Positions 23,597-32,373 of a stretch of 64,000 nucleotides of DNA are shown here, in pieces. The translations under genes were made by a program, and so were the position numbers. Source of the stretch: Paenibacillus auburnensis (GTDB lineage: Bacteria > Bacillota > Bacilli > Paenibacillales > Paenibacillaceae); the NCBI RefSeq assembly GCF_927798115.1, contig NZ_CAKMMG010000006.1:186001-250000 (forward strand). The letters are read 5' to 3'. The notes under the pieces were generated by a model, which worked only from the letters and a program-made list of their open reading frames with translations, had not been told where the DNA came from and did no database searches. Every line of letters starts with the position of its first letter. Within the stretch, counting starts at the first letter, position 1.

Positions 23597-24025
23597 TTGA
23601 CGGGACATCAGCCTGACGAAGAACGCATATTTGAACTGCTGCAGGCGCTGAACAAGGGAATAAGCCCGAAGTTCGAACGATGTGCCGGCATCAGCCCCAC
23701 AAGGCTCCGCCTGCTCCATGAGCTGTTCCAGGTTGAAGAGATCAGCCAGATTGCGCTGCAGAAGGAAATCGATATCGATGCCGCAGCCATTACCCGACAT
23801 TTGAAGGGTCTGGAAGAGAGCGGAATGGTCAACCGCCGTAATAACCCTGTAGACAATAGAGTTACCTTGGTCTCGCTGACCCAGCAAGGGCGCGATAAGG
23901 TGCATTCCTACAAGGAAGAGAAGAAACGTTTTATCAGCAGTTTACTTACCGGATTTGACGAGCAGGACCGCAAGTCACTCGTGGATAAGCTTGCCCGGCT
24001 ACAGCATAATATCAATCTACTGTAG
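23597..24025 (+). CDS. MarR family transcriptional regulator
   Basis: This 142-residue MarR-type winged helix contains ISQIALQKEIDIDAAAITRH followed by LKGLEESGMVNRR, and VTLVSLTQQGRDKV. The start is TTG at 23597, 6 bases after AAGGAGG. One cysteine (FERCAGI) lies in the N-terminal part, as in thiol-based quinone sensors such as YodB-like and MhqR-like regulators. It probably controls the nitroreductase and monooxygenase genes behind it. Confidence 0.88.
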   Translation: MTGHQPDEERIFELLQALNKGISPKFERCAGISPTRLRLLHELFQVEEISQIALQKEIDIDAAAITRHLKGLEESGMVNRRNNPVDNRVTLVSLTQQGRDKVHSYKEEKKRFISSLLTGFDEQDRKSLVDKLARLQHNINLL

Positions 24026-24065
24026 CCTTCACCCATATACCAACCCTCAAAGGAGATTATTTCAG

Positions 24066-24701
24066 ATGAATGCAACGAAAACAAATGATTTCACATCGAT
24101 TATTACAGGCCGCCGCTCCGTGCGCCAATATGATCCAAGTGTCAAAATCAGCAAAGAAGAAATGACCGAAATTCTTACAGAAGCTACCCTGGCTCCATCC
24201 TCAGTAAACATGCAGCCTTGGCGCTTCCTGATCATAGAAAGTGCCGAAGCTAAAGCCAAGCTGGCGACGATCGCCAAGTTTAACCAGCAGCAGGTTGAAA
24301 CCTCTGCCGCTATGATCGCTGTGTTCGGCGATTTGAACAACTTCGAGTATGCTGAAGAAATCTATGGTACTGCAGTGGAGCGCGGCTTGATGCCGAAGGA
24401 AGTGAAAGAAGGCCAGCTGTCCCGTCTGGCAGTACATTTCGCCAATCTGCCTGCGGATATCAACAGAGAAACCGTAATGATTGACAGTGGTCTGGTCTCC
24501 ATGCAGCTGATGCTGGCTGCCCGTGCCCATGGATATGACACCAATGCTATCGGCGGATTCGAAAAGGACCAGATTGCCGAATTGTTCGGTATGGACAAAG
24601 AACGTTACATTCCGGTAATGCTGATCTCCATCGGGAAAGCTGCAACCGAAGGCTACCAATCCGTACGTTTGCCGATCGATAAGATTGCGGAGTGGAAATA
24701 A
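24066..24701 (+). CDS. nitroreductase family protein
   Basis: This 211-residue FMN-dependent oxidoreductase has the N-terminal FMN motif RRSVRQYDP near residue 16, EATLAPSSVNMQPWRFLI near residue 38, and the C-terminal DTNAIGGFEKDQIAELFGM and RLPIDKI. These proteins reduce quinones or nitro compounds with NAD(P)H. The ATG at 24066 follows AAAGGAG, 40 bp after the MarR gene. Context suggests quinone or electrophile detoxification. Confidence 0.92.
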   Translation: MNATKTNDFTSIITGRRSVRQYDPSVKISKEEMTEILTEATLAPSSVNMQPWRFLIIESAEAKAKLATIAKFNQQQVETSAAMIAVFGDLNNFEYAEEIYGTAVERGLMPKEVKEGQLSRLAVHFANLPADINRETVMIDSGLVSMQLMLAARAHGYDTNAIGGFEKDQIAELFGMDKERYIPVMLISIGKAATEGYQSVRLPIDKIAEWK

Positions 24702-24725
24702 TCTACTAACCAGGAGGAATGAACA

Positions 24726-25022
24726 ATGATTATTATTCATGCAACACTTCAAGTAAATCCCGAACGCGAGGAGCAGTTTCTGGCAGAAGCCGAGACGCTG
24801 CTGAATGCTACACATGAGGAAGAAGGCAATATTTCTTATGAGCTGTACAAGCATGTCTCCCGGAGCAATGTCTATATTATGGTGGAGGAATGGCGTGATG
24901 CCGAAGCTGTTGCCGGTCATAATGCAAGTCCGCACTTCACCGGCTTCGCAGCCAAAGCAGGCGAATTTCTGACAGCACCGCTGGATGTTAAGGTATATAA
25001 CGGAGAACTGTTCAGCAAGTAA
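24726..25022 (+). CDS. antibiotic biosynthesis (quinol) monooxygenase family protein
   Basis: This 98-residue ferredoxin-like ABM domain has IIIHATLQVNPEREEQFLAE, GNISYELYKHV, VEEWRDAEAVAGHNASPHF. Family members such as YgiN oxidise quinols or act as small oxygenases. It is 24 bp after the nitroreductase, with its own AGGAGG, and completes a MarR-nitroreductase-ABM unit like those of quinone-stress regulons. Confidence 0.88.
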   Translation: MIIIHATLQVNPEREEQFLAEAETLLNATHEEEGNISYELYKHVSRSNVYIMVEEWRDAEAVAGHNASPHFTGFAAKAGEFLTAPLDVKVYNGELFSK

Positions 25023-25042
25023 GAGCAAGTTGTTGTGAAAAA

Positions 25043-25134
25043 AGCTCGCAGGAGCCTGTGTTTACATCACGCCGCCATGGCTAGGGTAGTTACCCTTCAT
25101 GGGTTGGCGGTGTAAGCAGGCTTCTGCGAGCTTA
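25043..25134. terminator. long hairpin between convergent genes
   Basis: AAGCTCGCAG (25043-25052) pairs with CTGCGAGCTT (25125-25134). AGCCTG/CAGGCT, TTACA/TGTAA, CGCC/GGCG, CCATG/CATGG and GGGTA/TACCC then continue inward, making a roughly 90-nt near-continuous hairpin. There is no long T run, but the position between convergent genes suggests termination in either direction. Confidence 0.6.
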
Positions 25135-25209
25135 TTTGTGCTAGAGAAGGATGGGGCCCGGTGTGGCCCGTTTGGCAGCATTGGTTTCTGCCCCGGATCG
25201 CCAGCCTCC

Positions 25210-26733
25210 TCAGCTGGTTTCGAATTTTCTGCGCAGGGAATGGGTGAGCTCCTGGAGGTCGATGATTTTGTCGTTGACCTGTTGGGAGGAGGTCATTTGA
25301 TTTTCACTGCCTGCAGACAGCTGCTCCATGGAAGCCACATTCTCCTCGATTACAGCGGAGATATTCGTCATATCATTGGATATTTCCTGTGAGGCGGCCT
25401 CAATAGTCTGAATGGATCCATTAAGATCGTTAATAGCTGTCACCAGCTGGCTGATGGTTTGATACACCAGGTCAAAATCTGACATGAATTCTTTGGCAGA
25501 GTTAACAGACTCCTCTGAGGTCTGTTTTCCGGTCTCCATTTGCGATACAGAAGTGGCACTTTCTTCCCGTACTTTATTGAGAATGAGCCTGATTTCTTCG
25601 GTGGAATTATTGCTCCGCTCGGCCAGTTTTCGGATTTCACTTGCTACCACGGCAAACCCCTTACCGTGTTCACCGGCTCTTGCGGCCTCGATCGAAGCAT
25701 TAAGGGCCAACAAATTGGTCTGGGTAGCCACGTCCTGAATTAATGAAATGATGCCTTCGATTTTTTGAGTGGACTCATTCAGGGATACAATGGTTTCAGT
25801 AGCTGTCGTAATCGTTTCAGATACGAGGGAAACCTGATCGTACAAAATTCTCGTATTATGCTGGTTATCCGCCAGGGCCTGCTCGGTAGCTGCCGTTCTT
25901 TTTTGCATGGTTGAAGAGGTCTGTGAGGTCTGTTCGATCATCTTAGTGATAGATTGCACGGAATTCTCCATGCTGACCAGTGACTCGCTTTGATCATTCA
26001 GACCGGTGGATACCTCCCTGAACGATTGCAGCATCTCTGTATTTACGCGGATGTTGCCTTCCGACAGCTGAGAGACGGCAGAAGAGGTGTGGTCTAGCTC
26101 ATCCGAGAGCTGCTTCACTGTCTCTAAGAGCACGATAACTTCGTTCTGCTTTTTGGTCTTCTCCCCTTCAAGCTGTAAGGTGATTTTTTGCTTAGAGTTG
26201 ATCTGCAGGATGGTAGCCGCTGAGGTCATAAGCAGGAACAAGGCATGAATAAGCATCATTGTAAAAGGATAACTGGACACTCCGAACACCAGCTCCGGGA
26301 CGAGCAGGAAACCAAGGATATGCTGCAGCGCAAACAAAACGGTCATTATCAGAGTAAGCATGATATTTTCGTAGTAGGCAACAATTGCAATCGCCATGAA
26401 AATGGAAAAGTGAAACTCTACCGTTCCGCCCCCGCCAGCGATCATGGAGAAGCTCCCGAAGGTTATGGCCAGAGTATTAAATAAAGGGATGTACTTATTT
26501 TCCCTGTTCTTGCTGTATAACCAAATGTTAATAACCAGGAAGATGACCGGAAGGGCCAGCAGCACATTCATAGAAAAAGCAAAGTCCCGGGCAATCGTTA
26601 AGGCTTCCTCTTCGTTGTGGCTCATGCCCAGGCTCAGTAAATCAAATTGCCTATGCAGCAGGTGAATCAAAATACTGATGGCAATCGTTGCGGCTGACAT
26701 CCAAATCATTAATCTGTTTTTTTGCTGGATCAT
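25210..26733 (-). CDS. methyl-accepting chemotaxis protein
   Basis: This 507-residue receptor has a polytopic N-terminal membrane region of about six helices (residues 10-175) instead of a periplasmic sensor domain. A long coiled coil follows, with the MCP signalling hairpin IQDVATQTNLLALNASIEAA followed by RAGEHGKGFAVVASEIRKLA. Nearly all of the signalling tip matches the consensus. The ligand is unknown; a polytopic sensor suggests detection of membrane or energy state. No HAMP domain is evident. Confidence 0.92.
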   Translation of the reverse strand: MIQQKNRLMIWMSAATIAISILIHLLHRQFDLLSLGMSHNEEEALTIARDFAFSMNVLLALPVIFLVINIWLYSKNRENKYIPLFNTLAITFGSFSMIAGGGGTVEFHFSIFMAIAIVAYYENIMLTLIMTVLFALQHILGFLLVPELVFGVSSYPFTMMLIHALFLLMTSAATILQINSKQKITLQLEGEKTKKQNEVIVLLETVKQLSDELDHTSSAVSQLSEGNIRVNTEMLQSFREVSTGLNDQSESLVSMENSVQSITKMIEQTSQTSSTMQKRTAATEQALADNQHNTRILYDQVSLVSETITTATETIVSLNESTQKIEGIISLIQDVATQTNLLALNASIEAARAGEHGKGFAVVASEIRKLAERSNNSTEEIRLILNKVREESATSVSQMETGKQTSEESVNSAKEFMSDFDLVYQTISQLVTAINDLNGSIQTIEAASQEISNDMTNISAVIEENVASMEQLSAGSENQMTSSQQVNDKIIDLQELTHSLRRKFETS

Positions 26734-26988
26734 GGTTCATCATCCCCTCATATGCAAAGCAAGTATAGATCCTATGAACCTTCTAAACTACTAATCATTT
26801 AGTACATATTCGCCAAAACGCATAGTTTTCTTGGTTCGATTAATAGGTCTATACTGCTATATAACGGTCTTTTGGCATCATATTTTTATAACATCCTATG
26901 TGAAATTATGAATCGGCTGGCTTTGGGTTTCCTGAACCGCTAGAATAAATACAATATGTAATGCTATTAACGAGAGGGTGACCCGGCA

Positions 26989-28182
26989 ATGAATATTTTC
27001 GAACCTTCCCAAGTGCTCAATGCTTTGCCTAACCAGTTCTTTGCTGCGCTTGTTGCCAGAGCCGGCCAGGTAGCGGCTGAAGGACATGATGTCATTAATC
27101 TCGGGCAAGGCAATCCTGATATGCCTACCCCGTCTCATATTGTAGAAGCCTTGCAGAGGGCGGCGGTAGACCCTCTGAATCATAAGTACCCGCCTTTTCG
27201 CGGGCACGGCTATCTTAAAGAAGCTGCGGCAGCTTTTTACAAACGGGAGTATGGTGTAGAGCTGGACCCGCAGCGGGAGATCGCAATTCTGTTCGGCGGG
27301 AAAACCGGACTGGTTGAGGTAGTGCAGTGCCTGCTGAATCCGGGGGATACCGCACTCGTGCCGGACCCGGGTTATCCGGATTACTGGTCTGGTATTGAGC
27401 TGGCCCGGGCTGTTATGGAGATGATGCCGCTCAAGGAGGAGCACGGGTTCCTGCCTGACTATGCGGCTATTCCCCCGGAAACGGCGGCCAAGGTGAAGCT
27501 GATGTTTCTTAACTACCCGAACAATCCAACCGGAGCGGTGGCTGACGGTGAGTTCTTTTTGGAGACGGTCAGGTTTGCGGAGAAGCATAACATATGTGTG
27601 GTGCATGATTTTGCCTATGCTGCGATTGGCTATGAGGGGCAGCGGCCGGTCAGCTTCCTCCAGACACCAGGGGCTAAGGAGACCGGCATCGAAATTTATA
27701 CCTTGTCGAAGACCTATAATATGGCCGGCTGGCGGGTGGCCTTTGCCGCAGGAAATGCCAGTGTGATCGAGAGCCTGAATCTGCTGCAGGATCATATGTA
27801 TGTCAGCTTGTTCGGGGCCGTACAGGAAGCGGCTGCTGCTGCGCTGCTGGGTCCGCAGGATTGTGTCCGCGAGAACGTAGACCGCTATGAAGCCCGGCGC
27901 AACACGTTGATCAGCGGCCTGCAGCAAATCGGCTGGCAGGTGGAGGCTCCGCGCGGCTCCTTCTTCGCCTGGCTTCCTGTTCCGGAAGGCTATACCTCAC
28001 AGAGCTTTGCGGACCTGCTGCTGGAGCAGGCACATGTGGTCGTCGCTCCAGGCATTGGCTTCGGTGCTTATGGCGAAGGCTATGTGCGGATTGGTCTGGT
28101 AAGTGATGAAGCCCGGCTGGCGGAAGCTGTGCAGCGGATCGCGGGATTGAAGCTGTTTACTGTGGAAGAAAGCTGTAATTAG
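26989..28182 (+). CDS. mtnE: PLP-dependent aminotransferase (MtnE-like)
   Basis: This 397-residue fold-type I aminotransferase has VINLGQGNPDMPTP, PPFRGHGYLKEAAAAFYKRE, NYPNNPTGAVA and the PLP lysine in YTLSKTYNMAGWRV. The N terminus (LNALPNQFFAALVAR) and overall pattern match the B. subtilis MtnE/YkrV group, which transaminates 2-keto-4-methylthiobutyrate to methionine. No other methionine-salvage gene is adjacent, so the substrate is inferred. ATG at 26989 follows GAGAGGGTGACC. Confidence 0.82.
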   Translation: MNIFEPSQVLNALPNQFFAALVARAGQVAAEGHDVINLGQGNPDMPTPSHIVEALQRAAVDPLNHKYPPFRGHGYLKEAAAAFYKREYGVELDPQREIAILFGGKTGLVEVVQCLLNPGDTALVPDPGYPDYWSGIELARAVMEMMPLKEEHGFLPDYAAIPPETAAKVKLMFLNYPNNPTGAVADGEFFLETVRFAEKHNICVVHDFAYAAIGYEGQRPVSFLQTPGAKETGIEIYTLSKTYNMAGWRVAFAAGNASVIESLNLLQDHMYVSLFGAVQEAAAAALLGPQDCVRENVDRYEARRNTLISGLQQIGWQVEAPRGSFFAWLPVPEGYTSQSFADLLLEQAHVVVAPGIGFGAYGEGYVRIGLVSDEARLAEAVQRIAGLKLFTVEESCN

Positions 28183-28216
28183 CATAAGTGATATTAAGAA
28201 GAGGCGGAGCACAGAG

Positions 28217-28594
28217 ATGAAGATAACCCTATTGAAGCATGGGATCAGGAAGAATGAGGTGTGGTTTTCTGCCGACTGCGGTGAGGGCAGGGGAATCTGG
28301 GGCGGCGGGTCTTTGCCAGAGCCCGGAGCTGTGCTTGAGGCAGAATTTGAGCTGCCCGCTCTTATTATGCGCTGGGTAGATCTGGTGCTGGTCAATAGCA
28401 GTGACTGCGGGATACGCATAGACGGGGAACAGGTGATATTAACCGGTATACTGGAGAATATTGAGGCAGACGGAACGGGGTATCTGCGGATTGGGCCGGA
28501 ACTGATCATGTTCGAATGCCTGGGTGAACCAATGGCACTGGGCGGCTGGGTGGAGATACGGACCCGGGAGCTGGCGGTCTATCCGGCAATTTAA
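28217..28594 (+). CDS. hypothetical protein
   Basis: This 125-residue soluble, acidic protein is rich in beta strand by pattern (VWFSADCG, VLEAEFELP, GIRIDGEQVILTGIL, YLRIGPELIMFECLG). I recognise no family; it resembles small cytoplasmic proteins of unknown function common in paenibacilli. The ATG at 28217 follows GAGGCGGAGCAC, 34 bp behind the aminotransferase, so it may be cotranscribed with it. Confidence 0.6.
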   Translation: MKITLLKHGIRKNEVWFSADCGEGRGIWGGGSLPEPGAVLEAEFELPALIMRWVDLVLVNSSDCGIRIDGEQVILTGILENIEADGTGYLRIGPELIMFECLGEPMALGGWVEIRTRELAVYPAI

Positions 28595-28734
28595 TAAGCG
28601 GAGCGAAAGTGGCGTTAATCCTATAATTATTGCATCTGCATAGCCACTCCTGAGAAAATAGGCTAAGATAAAACAACAGGTTTGAAGTACAGCTATGTAT
28701 GCTGAACTAAAGAACTACATAGAGGTAAAAGCAG

Positions 28735-28858
28735 CGGAGGGGAAATTTGGAACTGTAGGAGTGACAGCGTCCGCCTTTAGGTTTGGATTCTACCGCGAAA
28801 AGCGGGTTAAATCAGGGAATCCAAACCTAACAGCGGCCGGAAGTCCAAATATTCCTCG
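28735..28858. repeat. hairpin repeat element, copy 2 (family shared with 1736-1855)
   Basis: The outer helix pairs GAGGGGAAATTTGGA with TCCAAATATTCCTC. The inner helix pairs AGGTTTGGATTC (28779-28790) with GAATCCAAACCT (28817-28828). The apical helix is CCGC-GAAAA-GCGG. Constant blocks are the same as in copy 1 (TTTGGAACTGTAGGAG, CCGCCTTT, AACAGCGGCCG, AAGTCCAAA). The element occupies most of the 329-bp gap between the hypothetical gene and the ArsR gene; nothing else was recognised there. Confidence 0.75.
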
Positions 28859-28923
28859 CAGCAGCGTACAATGCCGATTGGGTTAATCTAAAGTTCAACA
28901 TATATATAAGGAGCAGAAGTCCA

Positions 28924-29250
28924 ATGAACAGCGATATTCAACAATTTAAGACGGAGTTTTTCAAGGCGCTGGCTCATCCGATGCGGATCCGCATCCTGGA
29001 ACTGCTGAGCGAAGGCGAGAAGAATGTGAATGAGCTGCAGGCGATTCTCGGTTCGGAAGGCTCTGCGGTATCCCAGCAGCTGGCCGTCCTCCGTGCCAAG
29101 AATGTGGTAGCCAGCGTCAAGGAAGGGACTACGGTTATCTACTCTCTGCGTGATCCCCTGATTAAGGACCTGCTGGCGGTGGCCAGACAGATTTTCGATA
29201 ACCATCTCGTGAATGCAATATCCCTCCTGGAGGGCATCCGCAGCGAATAA
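28924..29250 (+). CDS. ArsR family transcriptional regulator
   Basis: This 108-residue winged helix has FFKALAHPMRIRILELLSEG, ELQAILGSEGSAVSQQLAVL and VVASVKEGTTVIYSL. There is no cysteine, so the classical CxC metal site is absent and it may sense a non-metal signal. The ATG at 28924 follows AAGGAGCAGAAGTCCA. It is directly upstream of the SulP transporter gene, a common pairing in Bacillales, and probably represses it. Confidence 0.88.
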   Translation: MNSDIQQFKTEFFKALAHPMRIRILELLSEGEKNVNELQAILGSEGSAVSQQLAVLRAKNVVASVKEGTTVIYSLRDPLIKDLLAVARQIFDNHLVNAISLLEGIRSE

Positions 29251-29354
29251 AATCCGCCCTCAGCAGGGTGGATTTTCCGTTGACAAGAACGGCAGGCAGG
29301 AGTATTGTTGCTCATATATTCAAATAATCAGATATTTAAAGAAAAGAAGGTTAG

Positions 29355-31136
29355 ATGATGACAGGGTGGGGCCGTTTTCAAGGCTACAACATTGCTTCTC
29401 TGCGGAAGGATATCATTTCAGGGACAATCGTCGGCGTTATTGCCATCCCGCTCGGGATGGCATTTGCTATTGCATCCGGTGTAAAACCGGAGTATGGGAT
29501 TTATACGACCATAGTAGCCGGGATACTGATCTCCTTATTCGGCGGCTCGAAATTTCAGATTGGCGGACCGACAGGCGCGTTCATTCCGATTCTATTCGCG
29601 ATTGCCATGGAATACGGCTATGAGAATCTGCTGATTGCAGGGATGATGGCCGGAGTTATTCTTGTGGTTATGGGCCTCTTAAGGCTTGGTGTTCTGATAA
29701 AATTTATTCCGAAGCCGGTAACCATCGGCTTTACAGCCGGGATTGCCGTCATTATCTTTACCGGGCAGATCGGGAATTTCCTCGGGCTTAAGGGAATTAA
29801 ACGCCATGAAGCCTTCATCGACAATATGAAGGAACTTGGCATGCATATCTCGACGGTGAACCTGTATAGTGTGCTGACCGCTGCAATATGCTTTGCGGTA
29901 GTTGTGCTGGGGCTACGCTTTGCCCCCAAGATACCGGGATCACTGGTCGGGCTGCTGTGCGCCAGCGTGGTTGCGGCGTTGTTCTTCAGCGGTAAAGTCA
30001 CTACCATTGGCTCCGCTTACGGCGATATTCCGAACACGCTGCCGAGCTTTCACTTTCCGGTGATTACCTGGGAGCGGATCAGGCATCTGCTCCGCCCGGC
30101 GTTTGTGATCGCCATGCTGGGTGCGATTGAATCGCTGCTGTCAGCGGTGGTTGCTGACGGAATGTCCGGCAGCCGCCATAACAGCAACCGGGAACTGATC
30201 GGTCAGGGCATTGCGAATATTGCCGCGCCGATGTTCGGGGGAATCCCGGCAACAGGCGCGATTGCCAGAACGGCAACGAATATCCGCAGCGGGGCGGCTT
30301 CTCCGCTGTCTGGTGTGATTCACGGAGTTGTTGTATTCCTTATTCTGCTGTTGTTTGCACCGTATGCTTCCAGCATTCCGCTTGCGGCCATGGCGCCGAT
30401 TCTGATGGTGGTTGCCTGGAATATGAGCGAGCGCAAGCAGTTCCTGCAGCTGCTGAAGCTGGGAACCGGCGATTCTCTTGTACTGGCCATTACCTTCCTC
30501 TTAACGGTATTCGCGGATTTAACGGTAGCCGTGGAAGTAGGGCTGGTACTAGCCGTAATCCTGTTCGTCAAACGGATGGGTGAGACCCATCTGGTCGCCA
30601 AGGTACTGCCTGATCCTGCATCGGTCAAGGTAGCGGCGCATATGGTGACAGACAGCCATGATTGCCCGCAGATCGGAATTTATAATGTGGAGGGTCCATT
30701 ATTTTTCGGGGCTGCTTACAGGTTTAATGATACGATGCCGGAGCTTGGCCCCGGCCAGGCGAAGCTTATTATCCTTCGTATGGGCAAGGTGCCGTTTATC
30801 GACACCACAGGTGAGGCCAATCTGGCGGAGCTTGTGAAACAGCTGCAGGCAGATGGGGGCAAGCTGATGATTACCGGTGCCCAGCCTCAGCCGTATGATC
30901 TATTGAAGAGAACAGGCCTGTACGACAAAATCGGAGCCGAGCATTTCTTCGATCACACTGGAGATGCCATCAATGCAGCACTCGGAATGATCCATACAGA
31001 CCGCTGCGCAGGCTGCAGACATGCCGCGTTCCGGGAATGCGCAGCGTTGTCCGGAATTGAGGAAGTGCCGGGCAGAGGCGTCTTCAAAGGCAGAAAGCCG
31101 GCAGTGTCGGGAAAGCTCAGCAGCGGAATCCAGTAG
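29355..31136 (+). CDS. SulP family anion transporter with STAS domain
   Basis: The 593-residue SulP (SLC26-like) transporter has about 12 to 14 membrane segments (residues about 20-400), the GVIAIPLGMAFAIASGVKPE and TGAIARTATNIRSGA signatures and a C-terminal STAS domain (IGIYNVEGPLFFGAAYRF; ILRMGKVPFIDTTGEANL). A tail of about 50 residues adds a cysteine cluster, C-x2-C then C about nine residues on (CAGCRHAAFREC), that could bind metal or be redox active. The transported anion (sulfate, bicarbonate or other) is unknown. ATG ATG at 29355 follows GAAGG. Confidence 0.92.
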   Translation: MMTGWGRFQGYNIASLRKDIISGTIVGVIAIPLGMAFAIASGVKPEYGIYTTIVAGILISLFGGSKFQIGGPTGAFIPILFAIAMEYGYENLLIAGMMAGVILVVMGLLRLGVLIKFIPKPVTIGFTAGIAVIIFTGQIGNFLGLKGIKRHEAFIDNMKELGMHISTVNLYSVLTAAICFAVVVLGLRFAPKIPGSLVGLLCASVVAALFFSGKVTTIGSAYGDIPNTLPSFHFPVITWERIRHLLRPAFVIAMLGAIESLLSAVVADGMSGSRHNSNRELIGQGIANIAAPMFGGIPATGAIARTATNIRSGAASPLSGVIHGVVVFLILLLFAPYASSIPLAAMAPILMVVAWNMSERKQFLQLLKLGTGDSLVLAITFLLTVFADLTVAVEVGLVLAVILFVKRMGETHLVAKVLPDPASVKVAAHMVTDSHDCPQIGIYNVEGPLFFGAAYRFNDTMPELGPGQAKLIILRMGKVPFIDTTGEANLAELVKQLQADGGKLMITGAQPQPYDLLKRTGLYDKIGAEHFFDHTGDAINAALGMIHTDRCAGCRHAAFRECAALSGIEEVPGRGVFKGRKPAVSGKLSSGIQ

Positions 31137-31163
31137 GGCAGATCTTCCATAATTTCAAATAAG

Positions 31164-31206
31164 TATAACAGCCTGGGTGCATCCTGTTGCCCGGGCTGTT
31201 ATATTT
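31164..31206 (+). terminator. probable terminator after sulP
   Basis: TATAACAGCC pairs with GGCTGTTATA, with an additional TGGG/CCCG inside, and a short T-rich stretch follows. Confidence 0.65.
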
Positions 31207-31283
31207 ATAATGGACTGGTGAATACCCTATTTGTACATAACTAACTGTACTCTATGTAATCTGGATAAGGAGATTGTACCCTG

Positions 31284-31988
31284 ATGAAGGAACTTAATTA
31301 TGGCAAGGTGTTTATGCTACTCGCTGGACTGTCCCTGGCTACTCTGGGTGTATACCGCGTAGTTTCGCTGCGGACCGATACATTTTATGATTTTTTGCTC
31401 TGGAATTTTTTCCTGGCCTGGATTCCTTTTTTGTTCTCAAGTGCCGCATATATGCTGGATAAGCGGAAGGTCGGCGGGCTCCTGCTGCTGCCGCTGGGGA
31501 TTGCCTGGCTGCTGTTTTTTCCAAACGCGCCGTATCTGATGACAGATCTCCTGCACCTAACCGCGAGAAAAAGCATCTATATCGTCGGCGGAGAAGTGCA
31601 AAGCCGGTTCTGGTATGATCTGGTTACCCTGCTTCTGTTCACTTGGAGCGGCTGGCTGACGGGATTCTTCTCACTATACCAGTTTCAGAACGTGATCTGC
31701 CGCAAAAGCAATCTTGTGTTTTCCTGGATTTTTGTATTCGCCGCATGTGCACTAGGGGGATATGGTGTGCTGCTTGGCCGGGTATACCGGCTGAACAGCT
31801 GGGATGTACTCACAGACCGCCATCAGCTGTATCAGCTGGTCGAAGACAGTCTGAACCGGCAATCGCTGTTCTTCAGCCTGTTTGTGGCGGTTGTTCTGCT
31901 CGTGATTTATACTACACTGTACTTCCTGCTGAACGGGCTGGGCAGCGGCGGCAGCCGGAGGGCTTATGCCAGAGGCGGCAAAAGCTGA
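31284..31988 (+). CDS. DUF1361 domain-containing membrane protein
   Basis: The 234-residue membrane protein has about six helices and the DUF1361 core: FLLWNFFLAWIPF, LLPLGIAWLLFFPNAPYLMTDL and WYDLVTLLLFTWSGWLTGFF. Function is unknown. Its last 25 bp overlap, tail to tail, the end of the alkyltransferase-like gene on the other strand. The ATG at 31284 follows AAGGAGATTGTACCC. Confidence 0.88.
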   Translation: MKELNYGKVFMLLAGLSLATLGVYRVVSLRTDTFYDFLLWNFFLAWIPFLFSSAAYMLDKRKVGGLLLLPLGIAWLLFFPNAPYLMTDLLHLTARKSIYIVGGEVQSRFWYDLVTLLLFTWSGWLTGFFSLYQFQNVICRKSNLVFSWIFVFAACALGGYGVLLGRVYRLNSWDVLTDRHQLYQLVEDSLNRQSLFFSLFVAVVLLVIYTTLYFLLNGLGSGGSRRAYARGGKS

Positions 31989-32305
31989 TCCTCCGGATCA
32001 GGCTGCGGACGAAACTGGAACCTCTCCAGGTCGATCCCGCCATTGACCTCAAAGTGCACCCCTTCACCAAGCAGATATAGCTTCTGTAGGGAGCCGGATT
32101 CATCGTCCAGAGCGATTCTTCCTTTGGCGTTGACGACCCTATGCCAGGGCAGCTTGTATTTCCGGCTCATGGAATGCAGAATCCGCACAACCTGTCTGGC
32201 AGCCCTAGGGCTTCCGGCAGCACGGGCCACTCCTCCGTAGGTCATTACTTTTCCCTCGGGTATGGCTTGAATAATGGCAATAACCCTCGCAGTAAATGGT
32301 GTCAT
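31964..32305 (-). CDS. alkyltransferase-like (ATL) MGMT family protein
   Basis: The 113-residue protein contains only the DNA-binding/alkyltransferase domain. The active-site motif reads LPWHRVVNAKG, with tryptophan in place of the nucleophilic cysteine of PCHRV. This defines ATL proteins, which bind O6-alkylguanine and hand it to nucleotide excision repair without dealkylating it. The helix-turn-helix YGGVARAAGSPRAARQV is present. The ATG at 32305 follows AAGGAGAACCT. Confidence 0.92.
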   Translation of the reverse strand: MTPFTARVIAIIQAIPEGKVMTYGGVARAAGSPRAARQVVRILHSMSRKYKLPWHRVVNAKGRIALDDESGSLQKLYLLGEGVHFEVNGGIDLERFQFRPQPDPEDQLLPPLA

Positions 32306-32373
32306 AGGTTCTCCTTTAAGTTTCAGTAGCTGTAGTAACTCATTAACTAATTATATCAAAGGATGTGTATGCT

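Noticed and set aside
26896..27927. 343-codon frame antisense to the aminotransferase
   Set aside because: The sense strand is a complete PLP enzyme; the antisense product is unrecognisable.
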